Positions 9,259 to 17,217 of a stretch of 64,000 nt of DNA are shown here, one piece after another. The stretch is from Sideroxydans sp. (GTDB taxonomy: Bacteria; Pseudomonadota; Gammaproteobacteria; Burkholderiales; Gallionellaceae): assembly GCA_028707175.1 (NCBI GenBank), contig JAQTUV010000002.1, positions 372,001 through 436,000 of the forward strand. The letters are read 5' to 3'. The position numbers were made by a program, and so were the translations under genes. The notes below the pieces were generated by a model. That model was not told the origin of the DNA. It ran no database searches and saw nothing but the letters and a program-made list of their open reading frames with translations. Every line of letters begins with the position of its first letter. Positions within the stretch are counted from its first letter, which is position 1.

Positions 9259-9963
9259 CTAGCTCCCAGGCACGAACAAATAACCTTCACCCCAAACGGT
9301 GCGGATGTATTCAGGTGCGCTGGCATCCTTCTCTATCTTGCGGCGCAGACGCGTCACGCGCACGTCGATGCTGCGATCGAAGGGAGAACGTTCATATCCC
9401 TTCAACATGTCCATGATGTTGTCCCGACTCAAGACGCGATTCGGATGGTCAACGAAAATACGCAACAGATTGAACTCGCCCGCCGTCAACGGGATATTCA
9501 CGTCGCCTTTGTGCAGGTCGCGTGATTCGATGTTCAGCAGGAAAGGGCCGAAACGATGTTCTTCTGGCTTGGCTGTCTCGACAGGTTTGTTCGTCTTCTC
9601 ATTACGCCTTAACAAAGCACGGATGCGCGCCAACAGTTCACGCGGATTAAAAGGCTTGGCCAGATAGTCGTCCGCACCCACCTCCAAGCCGATGATGCGA
9701 TCCACATCCTCACCGCGCGCCGAGAGCATGAGGATAGGCAAATCACCTTTCGCACGTAACCTGCGTGCTAGCGACAAGCCATCCTCACCGGGCAACATCA
9801 GATCGAGGATGACGATATCCGCCGCTTGCTTCGCCAAGTGCGCATCCATGCCCACACCATCAGCGACCGTAGTGACTTGGTAGCCTTGTGCAGACAGATA
9901 CTCCTGCAACAACTCACGCAGTCCCGCATCGTCATCCACCACCAATATTCGTTTGCTATCCAT
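9259..9963 (-). CDS. ompR: OmpR-like response regulator
   Basis: A 234-residue transcription factor. The receiver domain (1-~125) has acidic residues IDDD-like VVDDD, phosphoacceptor Asp54 in VILDLMLPGEDGLS, and the conserved Lys in ADDYLAKPFNPRELLARIR. After a short linker with EHRFGPFLLNIE, a winged-helix DNA-binding domain ends in DVRVTRLRRKIE and YIRTVWGEGYLF. The LMLPGEDG and PFNPRELLARIRA stretches are OmpR signatures. It is transcribed ahead of envZ with almost no gap. It shares its upstream region with the divergent 10127 operon, where a GTAAC dyad is visible. Confidence 0.93.
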   Translation of the reverse strand: MDSKRILVVDDDAGLRELLQEYLSAQGYQVTTVADGVGMDAHLAKQAADIVILDLMLPGEDGLSLARRLRAKGDLPILMLSARGEDVDRIIGLEVGADDYLAKPFNPRELLARIRALLRRNEKTNKPVETAKPEEHRFGPFLLNIESRDLHKGDVNIPLTAGEFNLLRIFVDHPNRVLSRDNIMDMLKGYERSPFDRSIDVRVTRLRRKIEKDASAPEYIRTVWGEGYLFVPGS

Positions 9964-10004
9964 GGCCTGAACTATACCTGATGGCTAATCCCAAAAAACC
10001 TCTC

Positions 10005-10052
10005 GGTAACACATCGTTACAAATTGTCGCAGACCGGAAATTCCTTGGTAAC
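10005..10052. promoter_or_regulatory. GTAAC dyad and second GGTAAC in the ompR / exported-operon divergent region
   Basis: GTAAC-N5-GTTAC is a perfect dyad at 10006-10020. A second GGTAAC lies at 10047-10052, exactly 42 bp after the first, about four helical turns. The pair sits between divergent ompR and the 10127 operon. A response regulator of the OmpR class is a natural candidate binder. This is inference from position and symmetry. Confidence 0.35.
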
Positions 10053-10126
10053 GCCTCAAGCGCACTATGCAGTCGTCAGGCAAGCAACCTGATCTTGTTC
10101 AAACACTCAATCATTAGGAGATCATC

Positions 10127-10471
10127 ATGAAAACGAAATCAATGCTTCTGAATGCTTTATTGGCAATGGGCCTGCTCGCTACTGGTGCTTCATTCGCAGC
10201 CGATGCCCCTGTCACTCCCGTACAAGATCCCGCGACAGTGCGCGAAGAACATCGTGCAGCGACTGCCAACATGACACAAGAGCAACGCGATGCCTATCGC
10301 GCCGAGAAACAAGCAGAGATGACCACAGAGCAACGTGCAGCGATGCGTGCCTCCGGCGGGAATGCGAACAAGGGCAAGGGGGTCAAGGCGCGTGATGGTT
10401 CTGCCTCTGGCTCACAACGCGGTGCCAGCGGCGCACAAGGTGGCGGCGCAGGTCAAGGTAAGGGACGCTGA
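10127..10471 (+). CDS. Small secreted protein with Gly/Arg/Lys-rich tail, unknown function
   Basis: 114 residues. A clear signal peptide (Lys-rich start, LLNALLAMGLLATGASFA, cleavage near residue 25) directs it to the periplasm or beyond. The mature part is highly charged and probably helical, with a repeated motif MTQEQRDAYRAEKQ and MTTEQRAAMRAS. The last ~45 residues are low-complexity Gly, Ser, Ala, Lys and Arg, ending GQGKGR. No domain is recognised. Start supported by AGGAG seven bases upstream. It heads a four-gene operon (gaps of 33, 24 and 18 bp) of exported proteins. The third gene shares its motif and tail style. Confidence 0.8.
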   Translation: MKTKSMLLNALLAMGLLATGASFAADAPVTPVQDPATVREEHRAATANMTQEQRDAYRAEKQAEMTTEQRAAMRASGGNANKGKGVKARDGSASGSQRGASGAQGGGAGQGKGR

Positions 10472-10504
10472 GTTTTAATCATCTAACGATTTGAGGAGTG
10501 CATC

Positions 10505-11161
10505 ATGAAGTTGTCCGCAGCAGCCCGTAGTTTGGTTTTAGTCCTTTCCCTCTCCGTCCTTGCGGGCTGCGGCGCAGGGGGTGGCGGGAACAATGGGAAC
10601 ACCATCTATCTGGGCACTTTGCTTCCCTTGGCCGGGACAGAAGAACAGACGATGTTGTTCGTGCGTGAAGAAGAGAAACTGGCACGCGATGCCTATCTCA
10701 CTTTGTACGCTCAATGGAGCGAACCTACTTTCTACAATATCGCGACCAAGTCTGAACAGTCACATATGAATAGTGTGAAAGCGATGCTGGACAATCTTGG
10801 CATCCCAGACCCCGTCGTCAATGATGCGGTTGGCGCATTCACCGACCCTGCCATTCTAGGGCTCTACAACCAACTCCTCACACGCGGCGCGGTATCACTC
10901 AACGAAGCGCTCGCTGTAGGAGCGTATATCGAAGAGTACGACATCGTCGATGTACAACATGCCAAAGACGAGATGATCGCTGGCTCTAACCAAGCGCCCA
11001 TCATCCAAACCTATGACAGCTTGATCTGCGGCTCTCGCAACCATCTGCGCTCTTTCGTGGGACGCATCCAATCCGGAGGCAGTACCTACACGGCACAGAT
11101 CATCACACAAGCCGAAGTCGATGCCATCGTGAACAGCGCAAGCGAGAAATGCGGTCAGTAG
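10505..11161 (+). CDS. DUF2202 ferritin-like lipoprotein
   Basis: 218 residues with a lipoprotein signal (VLSLSVLAGCGAGGGG), so the mature protein is membrane-anchored after Cys22. Residues ~40-200 match DUF2202, a ferritin-like four-helix domain: TMLFVREEEKLARDAYLTLY, EQSHMNSVKAMLDNLG, YIEEYDIVDVQHAKDEM, and CGSRNHLRSFVGRI. The conserved Glu and His residues in these helices are the usual di-metal ligands, but enzymatic activity of this family is not established. It is second in the exported-protein operon and has a strong ribosome site (GAGGAG). Confidence 0.9.
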   Translation: MKLSAAARSLVLVLSLSVLAGCGAGGGGNNGNTIYLGTLLPLAGTEEQTMLFVREEEKLARDAYLTLYAQWSEPTFYNIATKSEQSHMNSVKAMLDNLGIPDPVVNDAVGAFTDPAILGLYNQLLTRGAVSLNEALAVGAYIEEYDIVDVQHAKDEMIAGSNQAPIIQTYDSLICGSRNHLRSFVGRIQSGGSTYTAQIITQAEVDAIVNSASEKCGQ

Positions 11162-11185
11162 CAATTTGATATCAGTGAGGATCAC

Positions 11186-11533
11186 ATGCGTGCCTCGAAC
11201 TTTCTACTCATCACTCTGACGCTGCTTCTGGCGATAGATGTCTCGACGGCCAGCGCGGAAGGACAGAATACTTCCGCGCTGACACCCAGCCACACGATGA
11301 CACCGCAAGAGTACGAGACGTATCGCGCACAACTGCATCGCCAGATCGAGCAAGCCAATCCATCACCACAGAACAACGCAGAGAAACCCACGGATGAGAA
11401 TTCATCTGCTCTCCCTACCGATGACAAAACACGTAGTGGTTATGGGCAAGGGTATCGCGCACGTGCAGAACGCAATGCATCCCGCATGGATAGTAGAGGC
11501 GCATCACATCGAGGTGGCGGCCGTGGCCGCTGA
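11186..11533 (+). CDS. Second small secreted protein with Gly/Arg-rich tail, unknown function
   Basis: 115 residues. The signal peptide (FLLITLTLLLAIDVSTASA) predicts export. The mature part has a single MTPQEYETYRAQLHRQIEQA helix that matches, in spacing, the MTQEQRDAYRAEKQ motif of the protein encoded at 10127. It ends in a Gly/Arg/Ser-rich tail (RGASHRGGGRGR). The two proteins look like distant paralogues with the same plan: signal peptide, short charged helix, basic glycine-rich tail. AGGAT precedes the ATG. Third gene of the operon; no known family recognised. Confidence 0.78.
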   Translation: MRASNFLLITLTLLLAIDVSTASAEGQNTSALTPSHTMTPQEYETYRAQLHRQIEQANPSPQNNAEKPTDENSSALPTDDKTRSGYGQGYRARAERNASRMDSRGASHRGGGRGR

Positions 11534-11551
11534 TACAACAAGGAGAATGGC

Positions 11552-12352
11552 ATGAAACCAAAAGATATTCGGATGATGATCGCAGCGATATTCGCCGCTT
11601 CATTAGTCTCGCCCATCGCACAGGCAGATGATGAGCCGTATCTCACATTGAGCACTGGCTTTGATTACAGCACGGGCAAATACGGCACCACCTCTACCAC
11701 CACCACGACCTCTATCCCCATCACCGCGATCTATGAAACTGGAGATTGGTCACTGAGATTGACCGTGCCTTATCTCATCGTGACCGGCGAAGGAGCTGTC
11801 ACCGTCAGCGGTAGAACTGGAGGCCGACGTGGTACGGCAACCACCACCACGACCACAACAAAGACCCGCACCACCCAATCGGGCTTAGGCGATATCGTCA
11901 CCCTAGCGAGCTACGATCTTTATATGAATGACGAAGCTGATACCGGCCTAGGCGTGACAGGCCGCATCAAATTCGGCACCGCGAACAAATCCTTCGGTAC
12001 GGGTTTGAATGATTATTCGCTACAGATGTATTCCTACACCCAGATCGGCGACCTCTCCCCCAGCCTCTCCATCGGCTACGAAGTGGTGGGTAGCTCGACC
12101 ACGACACCGATGAACAACGTATTCTTTGGCGTGATCGGCACCAGCTACAGCCTGAGTGACGCAACCAGCATCGGCGTGGATTACCGCTACGCACAACAAG
12201 CCTCTGTGACCGGTAGCGAACAAAAGGATGCTTCTATCTATGCGAGCCATCGCCTGAGCGACGACCTCTACTTGCGCGGTTATGTGATGCGGGGATTCAC
12301 CGACAGTAGCGCAGATAACGGCGTGGGATTTTCAGTGTCTTTGACGTATTGA
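11552..12352 (+). CDS. Outer-membrane beta-barrel protein, putative transporter
   Basis: 266 residues with a signal peptide (IAAIFAASLVSPIAQA). The mature part alternates hydrophobic and polar residues in strand-length blocks, has the SGLGDIVTLASYDLY signature seen in DUF-type outer-membrane transporters, and ends with a C-terminal aromatic strand (GVGFSVSLTY), the usual barrel sorting signal. Two Thr-rich loops (TSTTTTTSIP, and a run of seven Thr near residue 95) are unusual. It is the last gene of the exported-protein operon. It may be the channel or surface partner of the three preceding proteins; no substrate can be read. Confidence 0.82.
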   Translation: MKPKDIRMMIAAIFAASLVSPIAQADDEPYLTLSTGFDYSTGKYGTTSTTTTTSIPITAIYETGDWSLRLTVPYLIVTGEGAVTVSGRTGGRRGTATTTTTTTKTRTTQSGLGDIVTLASYDLYMNDEADTGLGVTGRIKFGTANKSFGTGLNDYSLQMYSYTQIGDLSPSLSIGYEVVGSSTTTPMNNVFFGVIGTSYSLSDATSIGVDYRYAQQASVTGSEQKDASIYASHRLSDDLYLRGYVMRGFTDSSADNGVGFSVSLTY

Positions 12353-12480
12353 ACGATTGGCGGGGTAGTCAAACGCAACTGCGGTGCAGACTATTTTGGT
12401 TGGATGGAGTGGCGGGTTTTTAACCCATAGCAGCCGTTGCTGAAGTGTATTGTGATGCTGCCCCCTTTAGTATTCTCCCT

Positions 12481-13041
12481 TTATTCGACAATTAAAAATT
12501 TTTGATCCAGATGCTTGTCGTCGTTCATGTAAGTTTCTTCCCTCATCATTCCAGCCTTGTGTTCCAACGAAACATGCTTGAGGCGATATAACGCCATGTT
12601 CTCGAAATACATATTGGTGTCGTAAATCGCTGCGGGTATTTCGTTGAACGGGATACGCACCCAATGACCGCTGTCGTAGCGGAAGCCAACGTAAGATGGA
12701 TTGGGTTTTCCATACTGACGGAATTCACGAACCGTAGTGATTCGCCCGACAACATACAGCTTGCCTTGATAAATATTCAGAACGAGAGTCCCAAGATTCT
12801 CATGCCAAACAATTTCCTTATCCCCGAACTCCGGCAACTTAAACGTCAGCCACGCTTCCCTGTCTATATTGTGTACGTCAATTTGACGCTTCTGCTCCGC
12901 AGTAATCACCCGCCCATCCAGCAGCTTCACATCCTCCGTCCAGGTAATGATGTTGTTGTCGCTGCAACCAACAATCAACGGCACTGCCGCCAACACAAAA
13001 CACCATGTCATGCGTCTAAATAACTGTGTGATGTTTTTCAT
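12481..13041 (-). CDS. Hypothetical lipoprotein
   Basis: 186 residues beginning with a lipoprotein signal (WCFVLAAVPLIVGC; lipid-modified Cys at about residue 26). The mature part has a beta-rich look (ITWTEDVKLLDGRVITAEQKRQI, LTFKLPEFGDKEIVWHE) with many aromatic residues. I recognise no family beyond similarity in style to short uncharacterised betaproteobacterial lipoproteins. The start is supported by AGGAG six bases upstream. It is convergent with the barrel gene, separated by ~130 bp without a clear terminator, and lies upstream of the ABC transporter genes only by chance of orientation. Confidence 0.75.
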   Translation of the reverse strand: MKNITQLFRRMTWCFVLAAVPLIVGCSDNNIITWTEDVKLLDGRVITAEQKRQIDVHNIDREAWLTFKLPEFGDKEIVWHENLGTLVLNIYQGKLYVVGRITTVREFRQYGKPNPSYVGFRYDSGHWVRIPFNEIPAAIYDTNMYFENMALYRLKHVSLEHKAGMMREETYMNDDKHLDQKFLIVE

Positions 13042-13096
13042 GCTGCGCTCCTGCTGATCGCAATAGAGGAAATATCTGAAGGTCTCTTGTTAGCCG

Positions 13097-14104
13097 TCAT
13101 TCCCATTTAAACACAAACGCCCCGATCGCCAAAAACACCGCACTGGTCAGCGAGAGCACCCACACATCCGGCATCACCTGCGCCAAGGTCGCGCCTTCGT
13201 TCATGATGCTGCGGGTGGCGGAGATCATGTGAGTCAGAGGGAATATCTCGGCGATGTTCTGTACCCAAGGTTGGGCACCTTCCAATGAGAACCACGCACC
13301 CGAGAGCAACATCATCGGCCACGTCACGATATTCAACATACCGCCCGCCAACTCTTCACTGGCAGTGTGTGCGGCGACTAAAAGACCGATGGAGATGAGG
13401 CTCATCGCACCCAGTGTGGTGACGAGCAGTAGCGTGCCATACGAACCCTGCATGTTGAAGTCGATGAAGAAGTCACACCCCACGTACACGATGGTGGTGA
13501 TGACGACGACCAACAACAAACGTGAGATGAGTTGCGCGAACAGGAATTGGAACGCGCCCAGCGGCGTCGCTTTGAGTCGTTTCAAGAATCCGTTCTTGCG
13601 ATAACGCACGATGACGAAGCCCACACCGAACAGGCAGGCGAACATCATGTTCATACCGAGGATGCCGGGCAGGAACCAATCCACGTAACGTATCTCCGCA
13701 CCTTCCACCGCTTGTCGCTCGAACTTGTCCGCCCCCACACCCCAGATGATGCGCTCTAGCAGATAGCCGTTAGGTGAGCTGGTGTTCACCCAATATTTGG
13801 GCGCGGCGCTCACGTCGATGAGCATGTCCATCTGGTGATGTTTCACCTTGTTGATGGCGGCATCGAGGTCGTCGTAAGGGATGAATTGCAGATGCTGTGT
13901 GGTCGGCAACTTGGGTGCGGCTTGGGTCAACTGTTCGATGCCACCTATGACACCGATCTTGTAGATATCTTTGTTGCCGCCAGAGAAGGTGAACGCAAGG
14001 CCGAACACCAGCATGAACGGCATGGCGAGATTCCACACCAGTGCGGAACGGTCGCGCAGGAATTCCATGTTGCGGGCGTGTAGGACGGCGAGGAACTTCT
14101 TCAT
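13097..14104 (-). CDS. ABC-2 type transporter permease
   Basis: A 335-residue inner-membrane protein. One membrane segment near residues 20-42 (LVWNLAMPFMLVFGLAFTF) is followed by a ~130-residue extracytoplasmic loop and five more segments from about residue 150. It matches the ABC-2 family of exporters (YadH/YhhJ/DrrB type), with the cytoplasmic KRLKATPLGAFQFLFAQ segment and FPLTHMISATRSIM near the end. It works with the ATPase encoded just upstream (14202-15086). Exported substrate unknown; such pairs export drugs, polysaccharides or lipids. A repeat fills the gap between the two genes. Confidence 0.88.
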   Translation of the reverse strand: MKKFLAVLHARNMEFLRDRSALVWNLAMPFMLVFGLAFTFSGGNKDIYKIGVIGGIEQLTQAAPKLPTTQHLQFIPYDDLDAAINKVKHHQMDMLIDVSAAPKYWVNTSSPNGYLLERIIWGVGADKFERQAVEGAEIRYVDWFLPGILGMNMMFACLFGVGFVIVRYRKNGFLKRLKATPLGAFQFLFAQLISRLLLVVVITTIVYVGCDFFIDFNMQGSYGTLLLVTTLGAMSLISIGLLVAAHTASEELAGGMLNIVTWPMMLLSGAWFSLEGAQPWVQNIAEIFPLTHMISATRSIMNEGATLAQVMPDVWVLSLTSAVFLAIGAFVFKWE

Positions 14105-14116
14105 AGCTACTTTCTT

Positions 14117-14186
14117 GTAGGTCGGGTTTTAACCCGACGATTTTGAGTTGGATTTAAGCACGCTGTCGGGTTAAAACCCGACCTAC
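14117..14186. repeat. Intergenic palindrome of the GTAGGTCGG family
   Basis: GTAGGTCGGGTTTTAACCCG opens the element at 14117, and the mirrored form ending ACCCGACCTAC closes it at 14186, with 26 bp between arms. Each 22-bp arm is itself palindromic. It lies between the ATPase and permease genes of one operon, so it is transcribed and could be an mRNA processing or stabilising structure. Same family as 5463-5508 and 24289-24340. Confidence 0.75.
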
Positions 14187-14201
14187 AAAATGGGCGGCCT
14201 A

Positions 14202-15086
14202 CTAATTCGGCTTGTCTTTCCCTGTGACGTTGATGAACAAGTCTTCCAACGTCCACGCGCGGATGCGCAACCTATCCAGATTGATGCCGTTGTCCATGAG
14301 CTGCTGCAAGGTGTGATGCAGACGGTTGGTCTTGATCTCGAACAACTCACCCGCTGGCACTGCACCGATATCCATCTGCATCAACTTCCCACCCGCATCG
14401 TCACCCGGTATCTGCAACACCACATCGCCGAAATGATCTTTCAGCAGTTGTTCTGGTGTGCCCTGCGACACGATGCGCCCTTTGTCCATGATGGCGATCT
14501 CGTCGCACAGTGCATACGCCTCTTCCATGTAGTGCGTGGTGAGTACGATGGTCTTGTTGCGTGACTTCACCAGCTTCACCAAGTCCCAGAAGTTACGACG
14601 CGCTTGCGGATCGAGGCCAGTCGTTGGTTCATCTAAAAAGATAAGGTCAGGATCGTTGATGAGTGCCAGTGCGAGCAACAAGCGCTGGCGCTGACCACCC
14701 GAGAGCTTGCGAGTGTCTCTATCCAAGATGTCGGTGAGTGAACACAGCTCGATGACTTCGACTATGGGTAGTGTCTCGGCATAGAGGCGCTCAAAGAATT
14801 TCAGCGTCTCGCGTACCGTCAGAAAATCTTGCAACGCGGTGTGCTGGAACTGGATGCCCACCTCTTCACGGTAACGTACCCCTAGCGGCTCACCCTTGTA
14901 AAGAACAGCGCCACTCGTAGGTTGGTGGATGCCTTCCAGCATCTCGATGGTGGTGGTCTTGCCCGCACCGTTGGGGCCGAGCAGCCCGAAGCAGATGCCT
15001 TGTGGGATAGCGAGGTTGATACCATCCACGGCTCGCACGCCGGGATATTGTTTGACTAGGTCGGTGGCGGTGATGATGGGAGGCAT
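14202..15086 (-). CDS. ABC transporter ATP-binding protein
   Basis: 294 residues from the chosen start MPPIITATDLVKQYPG. Walker A GPNGAGKTTTIEML, Q loop IQFQHTALQDFLTVRE, signature LSGGQRQRLLLALAL, Walker B DLIFLDEPTTGLDP, and the switch His in VLTTHYMEEA are all present. The C-terminal ~80 residues (LEDLFINVTGK) are of the DrrA/CcmA-type exporters. An upstream in-frame extension of 38 codons is translated repeat sequence and should not be included. It pairs with the permease at 13097-14104 to form an exporter of unknown substrate. Confidence 0.92.
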   Translation of the reverse strand: MPPIITATDLVKQYPGVRAVDGINLAIPQGICFGLLGPNGAGKTTTIEMLEGIHQPTSGAVLYKGEPLGVRYREEVGIQFQHTALQDFLTVRETLKFFERLYAETLPIVEVIELCSLTDILDRDTRKLSGGQRQRLLLALALINDPDLIFLDEPTTGLDPQARRNFWDLVKLVKSRNKTIVLTTHYMEEAYALCDEIAIMDKGRIVSQGTPEQLLKDHFGDVVLQIPGDDAGGKLMQMDIGAVPAGELFEIKTNRLHHTLQQLMDNGINLDRLRIRAWTLEDLFINVTGKDKPN

Positions 15087-15111
15087 AGTGTTTCCGATGT
15101 CAGTGTAACTT

Positions 15112-15235
15112 CCAAATCCGTTCGCCCTGAGCTTGTCGAAGGGTGAGGCGCTCCGTTCATACCCTTCGACTTTGCTCAGGACAGGCTTCGATACGCGCAT
15201 GAAACCGCGCTACTCAGCACGAACGGGAGATTTTG
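15112..15235. repeat. Dispersed repeat of the TTCGACAAGCTCAGG family at the 3' end of relA
   Basis: Contains CCGTTCGCCCTGAGCTTGTC and, downstream, CCCTTCGACTTTGCTCAGG followed by AGCACGAACGGG, in inverted orientation. The same words are found at 1554-1680. It lies between the truncated end of relA (stop at 15240) and the ABC ATPase start, and open reading frames through it are artefacts. Confidence 0.7.
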
Positions 15236-15239
15236 TACC

Positions 15240-17201
15240 TCAATTTTTAGCCACCCATCTTGCTTCGAGCAATCTGTCCTCGCGCTCTTCCGGCACGCGT
15301 TGCATGAAGGGGCAATCGCGCCTATGGATAGTGATGCCTCGGTCGCGTGTGACGTAGCCGATGATGTCGTCTCCCTTGGCGGGGCTGCAACACTTCGCGG
15401 TACGACTCACCAGATTGCCCACACCCTCGATCACCACGTTGCCGTCCGATGTCGCGACGGTCTGCGTGCTCGCGCGCGGCGCATTCACGGGTGCTTCTTG
15501 TCCGATAGCGAGGCTGACGCGACGCGGGGTGATTTCTCCACGACCCAGTGCGGCGAGTAGATCATCCAGCTTGTTGAACTTCAGTTTCTGCGCGAGCTTC
15601 TCTTGATTGATGTCGTTCACGCCGATGCGAACCAACTCACGATCTAGCAAGGCCCTACCCTGCGCGATGCTGTCATCCACGTTCTGTTCAGAGAACCAGT
15701 GACGCACCTTGGCGCGTGAACGCGCGCTTTGCAGGAAGCCTAGTTTGGGGGATAACCAATCACGACTCGGGCCGCCTTGTTTGGTGGTCAATATCTCCAC
15801 GCGCTGCCCCGTTTGCAATTTGGTGTTGAGCGGCACGATGCTGCCATTCAGCTTCGCGCCGCGCGTACGGTGACCCAGATCAGTGTGCACCACGTAAGCG
15901 AAATCCACCGGCGTCGCGCCTTTGGGTAGGTCGATGACCTTGCCTTGTGGCGTGAACACATACACGCGGTCTTGCAACAGTTCGTTCTTGAATTGCTCTT
16001 TCAATTCACCGCTATCCGCCAGCTCTGCCTTCCACGCCAAGATCTGGCGCAACCATGCGATCTTCTCGTCGAAGCCGGATTCGCTTTGTTTGTTCTCTTT
16101 GTAGCGCCAGTGCGCGGCCACGCCCAACTCGGAATCGTGATGCATCTGCGGCGTGCGTATCTGCACTTCAACTGCGAGGTCGCGCGGACCGAGTACGGCA
16201 GTGTGCAGCGATTGATAACCGTTCGGCTTGGGGTTGGCGATGTAGTCGTCGAACTCGCTATGGATGGCAGGCCATAGTTCATGCACGACGGAGAGCGCGG
16301 CGTAACAATTCTCAATGTCTTTGACCTGGATGCGCACTGCACGCACGTCATACAGCTCGCTGAATTCCAACTGCTTGCGCTTCATCTTGTTGATGATGCT
16401 GTGGATGTGTTTCGGGCGTCCGTTCACCTCACCTTTGATACCTTGTGCGGCCAGTGCGCTTTGCAATTGCGCGACGATATCGGCGATGTATTTCTCGCGG
16501 TCGACACGGCGTTCGTCCAACAACTTGGCGACCTTCTTGTACAGCAACGGCTCAAGGTAACGCAGCGAAAGGTCTTCCAATTCCCACTTGAGTTGCCACA
16601 CACCAAGACGGTTCGCCAACGGCCCGAAGATGCTGCGCGTCTCTTGCGCGATATGGTGCTGTGTATCAGGGCTGGCAGAAGAAAGATTGCGTAACGTCTG
16701 CGTACGCTCGGCCAACTTGATGAGCACGACGCGGATGTCTTCCACCATCGCCAACAACATCTTGCGCAGCCCTTCCACCTGCTGCGCGGCTTCTTGTTTG
16801 TCTGCGATGGCGGCCTCGCGCAGTTCGCTGAAGTGGCGCAGACGTTCCATGTCGGAGATGCCTGCGACCAAGCGGGTGACGTTAGCGCCAAAACGCGCCG
16901 TCAACACTTCACGCCAATCTTGCAGATGATTCGGCACAGCATGCAAGGCAGTCGCCGCGACGGTCTCGTGATCCATGTGCAGACCGATGAGGATGGATGC
17001 CGAACCCAGCGCGTGTTGCAACAACGATGCACCTGTCACATCCACTTCGTCGTGATACAGCGGCGCCGCAAACTCGCAGGCTTTGCGAATGAGGGCGGCT
17101 TCTTCGGGCGCGTAGACGTCGTTCAGCGCCAACATCCAACGCTCGATATCGGCGCTGTCTTGGCTGAGCAAGGGAGGGAACGGATGCTGGACGGAGGCCA
17201 C
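15240..17201 (-). CDS. relA: RelA-type (p)ppGpp synthetase lacking the ACT domain
   Basis: 653 residues. The N-terminal HD region is degenerate (ALHAVPNHLQDW where SpoT has HDVIEDT), so hydrolase activity is not expected. The synthetase domain carries EFDDYIANPKPNGYQSLHTAV; the acidic EFDD is the RelA form, against RVKD in SpoT. TGS domain (VYVFTPQGKVIDLPKGATPVDFAY) and Cys-containing zinc-finger region (TAKCCSPAKGDDIIGYV, RRDCPFM) follow. The protein then stops at LLEARWVAKN, just where the ~80-residue ACT/RRM domain should begin. Start is GTG at 17201, 17 bp after trpD. The usual length is ~740. Confidence 0.93.
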   Translation of the reverse strand: MASVQHPFPPLLSQDSADIERWMLALNDVYAPEEAALIRKACEFAAPLYHDEVDVTGASLLQHALGSASILIGLHMDHETVAATALHAVPNHLQDWREVLTARFGANVTRLVAGISDMERLRHFSELREAAIADKQEAAQQVEGLRKMLLAMVEDIRVVLIKLAERTQTLRNLSSASPDTQHHIAQETRSIFGPLANRLGVWQLKWELEDLSLRYLEPLLYKKVAKLLDERRVDREKYIADIVAQLQSALAAQGIKGEVNGRPKHIHSIINKMKRKQLEFSELYDVRAVRIQVKDIENCYAALSVVHELWPAIHSEFDDYIANPKPNGYQSLHTAVLGPRDLAVEVQIRTPQMHHDSELGVAAHWRYKENKQSESGFDEKIAWLRQILAWKAELADSGELKEQFKNELLQDRVYVFTPQGKVIDLPKGATPVDFAYVVHTDLGHRTRGAKLNGSIVPLNTKLQTGQRVEILTTKQGGPSRDWLSPKLGFLQSARSRAKVRHWFSEQNVDDSIAQGRALLDRELVRIGVNDINQEKLAQKLKFNKLDDLLAALGRGEITPRRVSLAIGQEAPVNAPRASTQTVATSDGNVVIEGVGNLVSRTAKCCSPAKGDDIIGYVTRDRGITIHRRDCPFMQRVPEEREDRLLEARWVAKN

Positions 17202-17217
17202 TTGTCGCTAGGCTGAC

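Noticed and set aside
15087..15200. 38-codon N-terminal extension of the ABC ATPase
   Set aside because: It translates the dispersed repeat at 15112-15235, so the start was placed at 15086 where the ATPase family sequence begins.
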